A stretch of 64,000 nucleotides of DNA from Cymbomonas tetramitiformis (Eukaryota > Chlorophyta > Pyramimonadophyceae > Pyramimonadales > Pyramimonadaceae): assembly GCA_001247695.2 (NCBI GenBank), contig LGRX02034673.1:1-64000 (forward strand), in the 5' to 3' direction. A program made the translations under genes and the position numbers. The notes beneath the pieces are model-generated. The model worked only from the letters and a program-made list of their open reading frames with translations, was not told where the DNA came from and searched no databases. Shown here piece after piece: positions 9,864 to 18,995 of this stretch. The first letter of the stretch is position 1, and each line of letters starts with the position of its first letter.

Positions 9864-10486
9864 TGATACGGCGAGATACAACAGTCCGTGAATATATTAT
9901 CAATATACAAATTAACACTGCGAAGTTGGACAGCAACGCAAGTGTAAGAAATAGCGGGTGATGAGTGCAGTCTCTGAGTGAAGATCTGCTTGAAGCCCAA
10001 CGCTTCCTCATCTTATACCTTACGTCTCCTATCATCATAGATAGTACCGCCATTGGGTTGTGAACCCGAGACGTAGGTTGAACGACCAGTATTGTAATAA
10101 CGAATAGTTCGTTCATACTGTGCATGCGTGTTCCACACATGCTTAAAGCCAAGATGGTTCTTGATGTTCAAGATGTATCTTGCTTTGCCATCTTCGAGTT
10201 CGACATACGAACTCTCGATGACAGGGTCATTCAAGTCTTTCCTTGAATAATGACAGATGATGTGACATTATCATCTGACGACAGGTACAGTCATGGTCGA
10301 CCGTACTGACGACTGTCATAATAATATATGACTCGACCGACTGTCATAATAATATATGACACGACCGACTGTCATAATAATATATGACACGACCGACATG
10401 ACATGACATGACATGGTATGACATGTCTGACAGGTATGACACGTATGACATGTATGACACATATGTCATCGGTCATGACCCTGACA
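9864..10486 (-). mobile_element. LTR-like repeat, copy 1 (inverted)
   Basis: On the minus strand it begins TGTCAGGGTCATGACC at 10486, like the copies at 17829 and 21194. Inside are pentamer (GACAT) arrays, about three copies of a 28-bp unit containing the hairpin GTCATATATTATTATGAC (10,313-10,395), then a conserved part with a 73-codon ORF (10234-10013). Next to its start, at 10490-10501, the minus strand reads TAAGAGGGGAGA, a polypurine tract as expected upstream of a 3' LTR. Its end differs from the other copies (ATGCCCGAAAC instead of the usual GCGACAGCGCT), so it is truncated or recombined. Confidence 0.7.
10013..10234 (-). CDS. Short ORF inside LTR-like repeat copy 1
   Basis: A 73-codon ORF with protein-like composition (for example VIESSYVELEDGKARY and STYVSGSQPNGGTIYDD). 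The same frame recurs in the copy at 17372-17563, but a one-base difference (GCAAAGCAAAGATAC against GCAAAGCAAGATAC) breaks it in the copies at 18,150 and 21,510. I do not recognise the product; it could be the tail of a longer element protein. Confidence 0.3.
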   Translation of the reverse strand: MNDPVIESSYVELEDGKARYILNIKNHLGFKHVWNTHAQYERTIRYYNTGRSTYVSGSQPNGGTIYDDRRRKV

Positions 10487-11225
10487 GATCTCCCCTCTTA
10501 AAAGAGTTGTGACCTCACAACGGGCATACCTTTGTATATGTCTATGATGTCTTTGTTGTTGTCGCTTCTTGCTGGTACCAGTCTTCTTACACCGATTTGA
10601 GGCGTCCCTCATGGTGTTTTTAGGTTATTGGGGGGAACTGAGTCCACTTTAGTCCCTCACCTTACAGTTCTTAGGATGTAGCCCACCTTTCTGGAAATCG
10701 TATCGTATTTCAGAGTGACGTTTCAAGGTTCAATGAATTGCGTTTCGTGATGCAGATTGACGCTGGATTACTGATTGATCCACACGTATCGTGCGTCAGA
10801 GTGACGATTCAAAGCATCCGAAGTCTACGTTACGGATATATATTGCGCTTGCCGTCGACGCCTTTGCGAACGATGATCGACGTTTTAACGAACGATACTC
10901 GGCCTTATATATACAACTGATCGACGAAAACCCTTGGGTACATGTTTCCACAGTTATACATAGTGCACCCAACCCTTCCTCCCCTCCTTAAGCTACTTTG
11001 GAGGATCATAGGCGGCAACGGGGAGCCCGATTTTTGGGGCTTGTTTTTAATGCAAACGGAGTGGCCCTGCTTAACGGCATTGGACTTATAATCCTTTACC
11101 CGGTCTGCTCAACTCCTCAATATTTGGTCCGGTACGCGCGCTTTGACGAACATCTATCGCGATGAGTGAGAATGGATTCGCCACGTACTAATGTGAAATT
11201 TCTTTAGTTATGTTTGTCAAGCACA
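10487..11225 (-). mobile_element. Internal (pre-polypurine) segment of the LTR-like family, left copy
   Basis: This segment is the reverse complement, with small differences, of about 20,560-21,193. Shared landmarks are the GTACGTGGCGAATCC block (11,185 here, 20,595 there) and the block next to the polypurine tract. No long ORF is present in either copy. It appears to be the non-coding 3' internal end of the element. Confidence 0.65.
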
Positions 11226-11610
11226 ACTTAGGATCACAACTCCGTCTACCTCAGTCGATATCTCCGGTAGCTTCGGATGACTGGCCAAGAATCCGATGAC
11301 AAACCACGGCTTTGGCAAAGGTAGCATATAGCAGTTTTTATTTATCCACAGATATGATATCTCGCATGTGTGCGTATCTGTGCAAGGGTATGATTTTGAA
11401 CAAGGCTCACTACACCTTTAGCAAGGAAGGATCAATTTCCCGCTTCTATGCAACATAATGATAAAACATTAAGAGCAAGGTTATATAGATGATCGACATG
11501 TATTAGTATATATTACAAGAAGTAAGGGCACGAGGCTTAATATAATGTTTAGCCTTCATAGGCAGCTATAATGTCTGTTGCAGTGGTCAGCTCTGTGGCT
11601 TTGACCCAGG
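11226..11610. other. Gene-free spacer before element B
   Basis: Between the left LTR-like copy and the 5' LTR of element B. No ORF, RNA gene or repeat that I can support. An ATG at 11571 opens in frame into the LTR ORF but lies outside the repeat, so it is probably fortuitous. Confidence 0.5.
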
Positions 11611-12838
11611 TTGTGCCAGGGAACAATAGCCCGGCCAAGCCATTCGATTGGCATATTGTATTTATGCATACTGGGGCAGTGAGATGGCAATGGGCTCGGA
11701 AGGGGACTCCCGAGCCATTGACTTCGTACTATGGGGAGCGAAAGCCTGGACTTGATTATAGCTGGCAGCATATTATCGTACACCCTTCTGGTGCGCTACG
11801 CCGCTGGGAGCGTAATAGGGGCGGCGGCTGGTTTCTAGAAGACGCCACTCAGTTGAAGGCGCCGGTAGCGCCATTCTCATTACCGATCAGCCGCGTTGGG
11901 ATCGCGTACTGGAATCCGACGATTGTGATTGACGATGACGAATATCATGGAATTCCCTACAAGGGGCGTAAGCCTACACACTCAGCGCCTACGAACAGTG
12001 AAGATTCGGGTACAGGCGCTGTGTCCTGGAGTAAGGAGAAGTTACCAGATTCTGATGACAATGATGACGCAGGTGTCACTAACAGTAAGGAGAAGCTACC
12101 AGATTCGGATGACAAAGATGACGCGGGTGTCATATATGACATGGACACTGCCAGTCCGAAATGGGAGCCAACTTCGCCTGAATATGATGACACCGAGGAT
12201 GACGTCAGCGAGTTCGATGACTTGGTAGCTGACGATGCTGAAGAACAAGCTGAAGCTCGAAGGTTGAAGAGACTGGGACTGCAATTGATCATGGATGAGA
12301 AGGGTGAACTTCACTGGGTACCAAAGGGCACCTCCCCGACCTCACCTGTTCAGCCCGATGATCAGCCTATTACCGAGCAGAAGTCTGAGGCCATATCTGA
12401 GGATGCCCCAGCCTCTGTGGTGGAGACTGTTCATGCACCACCGAAGAAACCTTATGGGTCAGATACTGGATTGACTTCAATGGGTGAGAATAAGGCTGGG
12501 GTGTCTGAAGAGACGAAGAGGCAACCTAGGAAATATCCGAGATGTTGGACACATGAGTATATAACTCAATTGAAGTACTCCATAAGAAGTGACAGTGATG
12601 AAGAAGAAGGGCTTGACGTGGCTCCTCGTAGGAAGAAAGCAAAGATCAGCAAGGGACAATGAAATCAACTGTCTTGATTAGGATTGTCCAAATGCAGATT
12701 CTCTGATTAGGATTTGTATAGGTGGCAGATGATGATATGCCAGCCGACATGGGACAGATCGATTAGAGAATATGAACTGCGCGACTTGAAAGTATAAGAC
12801 TTGAATATTGCCCATTTGGAGGCTGTTCTAACTTGAAG
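11611..12838 (+). mobile_element. Element B 5' LTR (1,228 bp)
   Basis: This segment is repeated at 14761-15988 with a constant 3,150-bp offset and no difference in any line I compared. It starts TTGTGCCAGGG and ends CTTGAAG, so it lacks the usual TG...CA ends. The flanks (CCCAGG before this copy, TAACT after the second) do not show a target-site duplication. Identity of the LTRs argues for recent insertion, or for a collapsed or duplicated assembly. Each copy contains an ORF. Confidence 0.75.
11664..12662 (+). CDS. LTR-encoded acidic protein, copy 1
   Basis: A 332-codon ORF within the 5' LTR, counted from the first ATG inside the repeat; an upstream ATG at 11571 would add 31 codons but is outside the LTR. 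Residues about 1-85 are Trp-rich and look folded (HTGAVRWQWARKG, SWQHIIVHPSGALRRWERN). Residues about 100-210 are strongly acidic with two near-identical KEKLPDSDD repeats. The C-terminus is basic (PRRKKAKISKGQ), like a nuclear localisation signal. An ORF of this size in a plant- or protist-type LTR is unusual. I do not recognise the protein; a nuclear regulatory role is only suggested by composition. Confidence 0.6.
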   Translation: MHTGAVRWQWARKGTPEPLTSYYGERKPGLDYSWQHIIVHPSGALRRWERNRGGGWFLEDATQLKAPVAPFSLPISRVGIAYWNPTIVIDDDEYHGIPYKGRKPTHSAPTNSEDSGTGAVSWSKEKLPDSDDNDDAGVTNSKEKLPDSDDKDDAGVIYDMDTASPKWEPTSPEYDDTEDDVSEFDDLVADDAEEQAEARRLKRLGLQLIMDEKGELHWVPKGTSPTSPVQPDDQPITEQKSEAISEDAPASVVETVHAPPKKPYGSDTGLTSMGENKAGVSEETKRQPRKYPRCWTHEYITQLKYSIRSDSDEEEGLDVAPRRKKAKISKGQ

Positions 12839-12959
12839 ATGGGAACAGAACCAGCAGCGCCTGGCAGAACAGCGCAGAGCACTCTTCTCTGACCCCGCCT
12901 CAGCCAGAACGCCCTCATACAACCCTCGTTCGGACGGACAAGCTGAACATACCAACCGC

Positions 12960-14681
12960 GTGGTAGAAGACATGCTAAGGTCCTTCGTCGGCAGCAATCC
13001 CGAGGACTGGGATTTGTGGTGTGCCAACGTAGAGTTCGCCATAAACGATACGCGGAGCGATGTAACCGGCTTTACCCCGTTTGAGTTGGTCTTGGGGCAC
13101 TCGCCTATGTCGCAACTGGACTTGTTCCTGCAAGCGGCTGCTGGACAACACTCCAAGCGTAAGGGTGGAGAAGGTACGGCACACGAGATGGCTAGTAAAT
13201 TCGCGGCTCAACTAGAGGACGCCCGCACTAAGCTAGAACTGGCACAGCAACGCCAGCGACATCAGTTTGACCAGCGTCACACCGCCAAATCCTTTCAGTT
13301 GGGAGACTTGGTCTGGGTAGATGCCAAGCATCTCACGGAAAATATCATGAACCGCGAATCCTTCAGGAAGCTGGGACCTCGCTGGCACGGGCCCTTACCC
13401 ATCACCGAGAGGTTCTTCAGCGACCAGCAGCGAGAGCTACCCGAAATTGACAGAGGTGCTCCGGTGGCTTACCGGCTCAAGTTACCCCCTAAATGGCGTA
13501 TCCACGATGTTTTTGCGCAGCATCGCCTCAAGGAATACCGCACCGCGGATGAAGCCTTTGCGCTGCGTCGACAAATACCTACTCCTGCCAAGGTTCTCGT
13601 GGATGGACAATCCCAGACCCATGTGTCTAAGATTCTGGCTCGAAGAGTGAAACCTATGAAAGGAGGCAAGGAAGTAGAAGAATTTCTGGTTCGCTGGACT
13701 GGGTACTCTAATGCTCATGACTCCTGGAAGACCCGTGAGTCGTTGAACTACGGGGGTGAACTCGAACAGCTCACGGAGTTCGAACAACTGAGACTATCAC
13801 GAGAAGGACAAGCCCGGGAAAAAGCCTTACAGGAGGTCAGAATGCAGCGGAAGCAAAGGCGGGAACGCGCCGGAGCTCTAACTTTCCTGGATACTTCTGA
13901 TGAAGGAAAACTCACTTCTCTGGACAACTGCCTACCTTGGGAACAATACTGTCGCTCCGCTGACGCCTTTGTGACGCATCTAGCTCTTCTGGACTCTGGG
14001 GTCTCGACACGCGAGTTGCGACTACTAGTACTTTTCAGTGGTACAGGAAGTGTGGAGAGAAGTTTCATGTCATGTTATCCGAAGAGCACTGTGGTCACCG
14101 TCGATCATGATCCTCGCTGGCAACCTACCTACGCTGAGAAGGTTCAGGACTGGGACTTCAAGCGTTACGCACCCGGTTACTTTGACGTCATCTGGGCTAG
14201 TCCACCGTGCACCGAATACAGTCAGGCTAAGACCACTGGGGTGCGACAACTGCGACAGGCTGATGCTTGTGTACGCCGAACGCTCCAAATTTTTGACTTT
14301 CTCAAACCCCAGCATTGGTTTATGGAAAATCCGATGGGCAGGTTTCCCTTTGCGCTGCGATTTCGACCCGTAGTTCGCCGGTTACCTACCCCGTTGTATT
14401 GCTCTTACTGTATGTATGGTACTGGCTATCGCAAGCCTACTTGCATCTGGACGCAGTCGCCTCCTCCAGTGGATCTACGGTACTGCACGATGGATACTCC
14501 TTGTCTTCACCAACAGACTCTGGGATCACATCCGGAAACTGCTCAACTGGGACCTCATCCAGGGCAACAAGGAGCGGGAGTTTCCACTGCTGTATACCCT
14601 CTGCCCGCTGGATTGCTTCGTCAACTCTTCGAGCACCTGTTCGATCAGAAAAGCATATCACGCATCCATACGCATGGCTGA
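12960..14681 (+). CDS. Element B pol remnant: integrase C-terminus, chromodomain, cytosine-5 DNA methyltransferase
   Basis: The ORF is 573 codons from the first ATG; the frame is open from 12837. The piece just before the ATG (YNPRSDGQAEHTNRVVED) holds the last catalytic Glu of a DDE integrase. The integrase C-terminal domain follows (about residues 1-210), then a chromodomain at about 220-275 (FLVRWTGYSNAHDSWK). From about 350 to 560 lies a C5-cytosine methyltransferase: motif I FSGTGS (F359), motif IV SPPC with the catalytic Cys417, motif VI MENP (E456), and a later block YGTGYRKPTCIW. All are in one uninterrupted frame. Chromodomains tether chromoviral integrases to chromatin; cytosine methyltransferases captured by LTR elements are known from some algae and dinoflagellates. 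Activity is not shown. Confidence 0.85.
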   Translation: MVEDMLRSFVGSNPEDWDLWCANVEFAINDTRSDVTGFTPFELVLGHSPMSQLDLFLQAAAGQHSKRKGGEGTAHEMASKFAAQLEDARTKLELAQQRQRHQFDQRHTAKSFQLGDLVWVDAKHLTENIMNRESFRKLGPRWHGPLPITERFFSDQQRELPEIDRGAPVAYRLKLPPKWRIHDVFAQHRLKEYRTADEAFALRRQIPTPAKVLVDGQSQTHVSKILARRVKPMKGGKEVEEFLVRWTGYSNAHDSWKTRESLNYGGELEQLTEFEQLRLSREGQAREKALQEVRMQRKQRRERAGALTFLDTSDEGKLTSLDNCLPWEQYCRSADAFVTHLALLDSGVSTRELRLLVLFSGTGSVERSFMSCYPKSTVVTVDHDPRWQPTYAEKVQDWDFKRYAPGYFDVIWASPPCTEYSQAKTTGVRQLRQADACVRRTLQIFDFLKPQHWFMENPMGRFPFALRFRPVVRRLPTPLYCSYCMYGTGYRKPTCIWTQSPPPVDLRYCTMDTPCLHQQTLGSHPETAQLGPHPGQQGAGVSTAVYPLPAGLLRQLFEHLFDQKSISRIHTHG

Positions 14682-14747
14682 TCTGTGTCTGGATCTTAGC
14701 TGCTGTACAAATGACTCTGAGTTATCATCTCTTTGTACTAACAAGCT

Positions 14748-14760
14748 AAGAGGGGAGGAG
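14748..14760 (+). promoter_or_regulatory. Polypurine tract of element B
   Basis: AAGAGGGGAGGAG directly abuts the start of the second repeat copy at 14761. This is where plus-strand DNA synthesis would be primed, and supports calling the flanking repeats LTRs. Confidence 0.75.
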
Positions 14761-15988
14761 TTGTGCCAGGGAACAATAGCCCGGCCAAGCCATTCGATTG
14801 GCATATTGTATTTATGCATACTGGGGCAGTGAGATGGCAATGGGCTCGGAAGGGGACTCCCGAGCCATTGACTTCGTACTATGGGGAGCGAAAGCCTGGA
14901 CTTGATTATAGCTGGCAGCATATTATCGTACACCCTTCTGGTGCGCTACGCCGCTGGGAGCGTAATAGGGGCGGCGGCTGGTTTCTAGAAGACGCCACTC
15001 AGTTGAAGGCGCCGGTAGCGCCATTCTCATTACCGATCAGCCGCGTTGGGATCGCGTACTGGAATCCGACGATTGTGATTGACGATGACGAATATCATGG
15101 AATTCCCTACAAGGGGCGTAAGCCTACACACTCAGCGCCTACGAACAGTGAAGATTCGGGTACAGGCGCTGTGTCCTGGAGTAAGGAGAAGTTACCAGAT
15201 TCTGATGACAATGATGACGCAGGTGTCACTAACAGTAAGGAGAAGCTACCAGATTCGGATGACAAAGATGACGCGGGTGTCATATATGACATGGACACTG
15301 CCAGTCCGAAATGGGAGCCAACTTCGCCTGAATATGATGACACCGAGGATGACGTCAGCGAGTTCGATGACTTGGTAGCTGACGATGCTGAAGAACAAGC
15401 TGAAGCTCGAAGGTTGAAGAGACTGGGACTGCAATTGATCATGGATGAGAAGGGTGAACTTCACTGGGTACCAAAGGGCACCTCCCCGACCTCACCTGTT
15501 CAGCCCGATGATCAGCCTATTACCGAGCAGAAGTCTGAGGCCATATCTGAGGATGCCCCAGCCTCTGTGGTGGAGACTGTTCATGCACCACCGAAGAAAC
15601 CTTATGGGTCAGATACTGGATTGACTTCAATGGGTGAGAATAAGGCTGGGGTGTCTGAAGAGACGAAGAGGCAACCTAGGAAATATCCGAGATGTTGGAC
15701 ACATGAGTATATAACTCAATTGAAGTACTCCATAAGAAGTGACAGTGATGAAGAAGAAGGGCTTGACGTGGCTCCTCGTAGGAAGAAAGCAAAGATCAGC
15801 AAGGGACAATGAAATCAACTGTCTTGATTAGGATTGTCCAAATGCAGATTCTCTGATTAGGATTTGTATAGGTGGCAGATGATGATATGCCAGCCGACAT
15901 GGGACAGATCGATTAGAGAATATGAACTGCGCGACTTGAAAGTATAAGACTTGAATATTGCCCATTTGGAGGCTGTTCTAACTTGAAG
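14761..15988 (+). mobile_element. Element B 3' LTR (1,228 bp)
   Basis: Second copy of the repeat at 11611-12838, same orientation, preceded by a polypurine tract. It ends CTTGAAG at 15988, after which the element C remnant begins within about 35 bp. Confidence 0.75.
14814..15812 (+). CDS. LTR-encoded acidic protein, copy 2
   Basis: Same 332-residue protein as in the 5' LTR, from the first ATG inside the repeat; the frame is open upstream to 14763. No amino acid differs between the copies. In the 3' LTR the ORF has no element sequence downstream, so if LTR transcription starts near the LTR beginning this copy could be expressed into flanking DNA. Confidence 0.6.
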   Translation: MHTGAVRWQWARKGTPEPLTSYYGERKPGLDYSWQHIIVHPSGALRRWERNRGGGWFLEDATQLKAPVAPFSLPISRVGIAYWNPTIVIDDDEYHGIPYKGRKPTHSAPTNSEDSGTGAVSWSKEKLPDSDDNDDAGVTNSKEKLPDSDDKDDAGVIYDMDTASPKWEPTSPEYDDTEDDVSEFDDLVADDAEEQAEARRLKRLGLQLIMDEKGELHWVPKGTSPTSPVQPDDQPITEQKSEAISEDAPASVVETVHAPPKKPYGSDTGLTSMGENKAGVSEETKRQPRKYPRCWTHEYITQLKYSIRSDSDEEEGLDVAPRRKKAKISKGQ

Positions 15989-16024
15989 TAACTATTTGGA
16001 GGAGCTGTTGCTCAACCTGTTAAT

Positions 16025-16757
16025 TTACTGGTCAATCTTTCCTGCCATAAAGATATTGCAATTGCTTGAATTGTAGCCTTGTTCACAGGTGTCATGCTCA
16101 GGGCCGTAGCCTGCATATCGCACTAAATAGTATTTGACACCTCTAGTGAACTTATCCGAGAGTATATGTGATATCTCAAACAGTGGTTGCCCTTCTTCGG
16201 TGATCATCTGTGGCAGAGGCAAAGGTGCTTGGATCGAGTCATTGTACAGCTCTAATCTGGATACAGGCTGTACCGGATGAATACGGATATCGAGGTTTCC
16301 GAAATCTAACTCGTATGCACGCCCATGGCTAAGCACTTTGGATATGGTGAACGGCCCAATATATGGTTGCTTAAAGTGTCTGCCTGCCTCTGTCAAACTA
16401 GTCCATTGAATAAACTCGGTCCGTAAAAGAACTTTCTGCCCAATTGCAAACTGCTGAGGCATGTGAGTCTTATTGAATCTGGCTTGGCTAATTTCTGCTG
16501 CTCGGGAAATGTTGTCTACCGCGTTGGCATGAACAGCCGAGTACTGGTCAAAATGATCTCGAATAGCTCTTTGTATTGGAACATGAGCTTCTGGCGGAAT
16601 AGTGATTACCAGGTCATGAGGCGAAAGTGGTTGCGCCATCGAGTCGAGATAAAATGGTGAATAACCAGTTGATGCAGAAACGGTATTGTTAATTGCAAAC
16701 TCCACCAAAGGCAACGTGTCCTCCCACGAATTGGCTGAAGTATCATTACAACAACAC
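16025..16757 (-). CDS. Element C integrase C-terminus and chromodomain (exon 2 part)
   Basis: Downstream of the intron-like insert the frame continues as CCCNDTSANSWEDTLP, LVEFAINN and so on. This is the end of the gypsy integrase core, then the integrase C-terminal domain (about 16,600-16,250), then a partial chromodomain (YYLVRYAGYGPEHDTCE) in which the usual Trp of the last motif is Cys. After that the sequence stops resembling a chromodomain and ends at 16025. The fragment is bounded on the left by the element B LTR. Confidence 0.7.
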
Positions 16758-16841
16758 CTGAGGATGAAAAAATACCATCTAATCAGTTTATAAACCAGAG
16801 GATGGTGAAATCGAATCATGAATCAACAATTTGAAAAGTAC
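16758..16841 (-). other. 84-bp intron-like insert in element C integrase
   Basis: On the minus strand the insert starts GTACTTTTC and ends TTTTTTCATCCTCAG, so it has GT...AG ends. Removing it restores the integrase sequence ...EDILR|CCCNDTSANSWED... without a stop; unspliced it has an in-frame TGA. The 10 bp CATCCTCAGG occurs at both ends, straddling each splice site. It is either a spliceosomal intron or an insertion that looks like one. Confidence 0.6.
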
Positions 16842-17371
16842 CTGAGGATGTCCTCGATGAAGGCATGGCTCCTCTCATTGGCAGCATTCGACTGTGGATG
16901 GTGTGATGACGTCATGGACAATCTCGTACCAGTAGATTTCCACAGTGTCTGCCAGTATGTAGAGGTGAATCTGGGGTCTCGATCTGAGATGATGTTCCTC
17001 GGAAGACCATGGAGCTTGAAGATATGCTGCATATATATGGAAGCAGTATGCTGAGCTGTCCAGGTCATGCTGAAGGGGATGAGATGACAACGATGAGAGA
17101 ATTGGCACATTACCACAAATATACTGTCGTGCCCATTAGTGGTGATAGGCAGGTCAGTGATCCAATCAAGAGATACATCTAGCCATTTTGTCTTAGGCAC
17201 AGAATATCGTATATGTGCCTGACCATAAGGCGTGTGTCGCCTCGTTTTCTGGCGCTGACAAACGGGGCACTCCCAGATGTACTTGATGGCTGCCGTTGTC
17301 ATTCCTGGCCAATAATACCGGCTACGCAGAAGATGAAGCATGCGATTTTTGCCTACATGACCAGAAATAGT
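16842..17371 (-). CDS. Element C gypsy-type integrase (5'-truncated)
   Basis: Reading on the minus strand from 17371: an H2C2 zinc finger (GHVGKNRML, then ECPVCQRQK), and the DDE core with SLDWITDLP (about 17,175-17,150), SDRDPRFTS (about 16,993-16,964) and SNAANERSHAF (about 16,890-16,866). The catalytic residues are present. The 5' end is cut at 17372, where an LTR-like repeat begins, so the zinc finger and everything upstream (reverse transcriptase, RNase H) is incomplete or lost. The style (YYWPGM, HPQSN) is standard Ty3/gypsy and distinct from elements A and B. Confidence 0.8.
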
Positions 17372-17828
17372 GAACTCGAAGATGGCAAAGCAAGATACAT
17401 CTTGAATACAAACAAGAACCATCTTGGCTTTAAGCATGTGCGGAACACGCATGCACAATATGAACGAACTATTCGTTATCACAATACTGGTCGTTCAACC
17501 TACGTCTCGGGTTCACAACCCAATGGCGGTACTATCTATGATGATAGGAGACGTAAGGTATAAGATGAGGAAGCGTTGGGCTTCAAGCAGATATTCATTC
17601 AGAGACTGCACTCATCACCCGCTATTTCGTACACTCGCGTTGCTGTCCAACTTCGCAGTGTTAATTTGTATATTGATAATATACTCACGGCCTGTATATC
17701 TCGCCGTATCATATGATATTCTCAAACTCGTCAAGGCACGAAAAGAGAACTCAAGTGAGTGCAACGTCAGACATATTATACAGTATATTGTTCGCAGGTT
17801 TGCAGGTGGGCGCATAAGCGACAGCGCT
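17372..17828 (+). mobile_element. LTR-like repeat, copy 2 (5'-truncated)
   Basis: Starts abruptly inside the family's conserved part (GAACTCGAAGATGGC) and ends GCATAAGCGACAGCGCT, exactly where the next copy begins, so the two are head to tail. It keeps the 73-codon reading frame (17372-17563) and truncates the element C integrase. Confidence 0.75.
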
Positions 17829-18615
17829 TGTCAGGGTCATGACCGATGACATATGTGTCATACGTGTCATACGTGTCATACATGTCAGACATGTCATACA
17901 TGTCATGTCATGTCATGTCGGTCATGTCATATATTATTATGACAGTCGGTCGCGTCATATATTATTATGACAGTCGGTCGCGTCATATATATTTATGACA
18001 GTCGACAGTATGGTCGACCATGACTGTACAGGTCGAGTCGCGTCATATATTTATGACAGTCGTCAGTACGGTCGACGATGACTGTACATGTCGCCAGATG
18101 ATAATGTCATATCATCAGGCATCCCTGTCATCGAGAGTTCGTACGTCGAACTCGAAGATGGCAAAGCAAAGATACATCTTGAATACAAACAAGAACCATC
18201 TTGGCTTTTAAGCATGTGCGGAACACGCATGCACAATATGAACGAACTAGTCGTTATTACAATACTGGTCGTTCAACCTACGTCTCGGGTTCACAACCCA
18301 ATGGCGGTACCATCTAAGATGATGGGAGACGTATGGTACAAAAGTGAGGAAGCGTTGTGCTTCAGCAGATTTTCTTACGGAGACTGCACTCACAACCCGC
18401 TATTACGTACACTCGCATTGCTGTCCAACTTTGCAGTGTTTATTTGTATATTGATAATATATTCACGGCGCCTGTTTATCCCGCCGTATCGGATGGTATT
18501 CTAAAAGAAACTCGTCAAGGCACGATACTCGAGAACTCAAGTGGGTGCAGCGACAGACGTAGTATATTTTCATATTGTTCGCAGGTTTGCAGGTGGGCGC
18601 ATAAGCGACAGCGCT
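17829..18615 (+). mobile_element. LTR-like repeat, copy 3 (most complete, 787 bp)
   Basis: Runs from TGTCAGGGTCATGACC to GACAGCGCT. It contains imperfect TGTCATACGTG repeats, GTCAT pentamers, and about four copies of a 28-bp unit with the hairpin GTCATATATTATTATGAC (17,930-18,060), then the conserved part shared with the other copies. Used here as the reference for the family. Confidence 0.75.
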
Positions 18616-18995
18616 CGCAGTGATATTGAATATCTGCAACTTGAATAATATACGCTTGCATATCGACAGCGCAGAGATTGCGCGAGGAGATTTTTCATCG
18701 CAAACATAATCGCAGCAAATAGCGTCAGCAGAGAAGTCGTCTTGATTTTATACGCGACAAGGTGTGCGCACAGCGTACGAACGCATGCAGTGATGTCAAA
18801 AATTGCAGGAATGTCACAGTATACGAGATGCAGATGCGCGCACATAAAATGATCGTCAGCACATATGATTTCATCAAGTGCGACTGGACGTACATAATTT
18901 CATATAACAGCGCGCTCGCATTCGTATGCGACGTACATCAGCAATCAGCAGTATGCGACGTACATCAGCGATTTTTGCAAATGATCCCTTCGCAC
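18616..18995 (+). repeat. Direct repeat also found at 21,837-22,215
   Basis: About 380 bp following LTR-like copy 3 recurs, about 90 percent similar by eye, after copy 4. It includes short internal repeats around GCGACGTACATCAGC. No ORF above 80 codons looks real. It is probably internal element sequence following a 5' LTR. Confidence 0.65.

Larger units (their letters stand above)
12839..14760 (+). mobile_element. Element B internal region, deleted for most of gag-pol
   Basis: Only 1.9 kb separates the LTRs. The region opens with about 35 codons of a Gln/Arg-rich stretch, then jumps directly into the end of an integrase core, so gag, protease, reverse transcriptase, RNase H and most of integrase are missing. 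It ends with a polypurine tract abutting the 3' LTR. The element cannot move on its own. Confidence 0.75.

Noticed and set aside
9354..10152. Minus-strand ORFs of 96 and 223 codons
   Set aside because: They run through the 40-bp direct repeats and non-coding LTR-like sequence; only the short conserved frame at 10234-10013 is shared between copies.
11571..11663. Upstream start of the LTR ORF in copy 1
   Set aside because: The ATG at 11571 lies outside the LTR and is absent from the second copy, so it is not part of the element.
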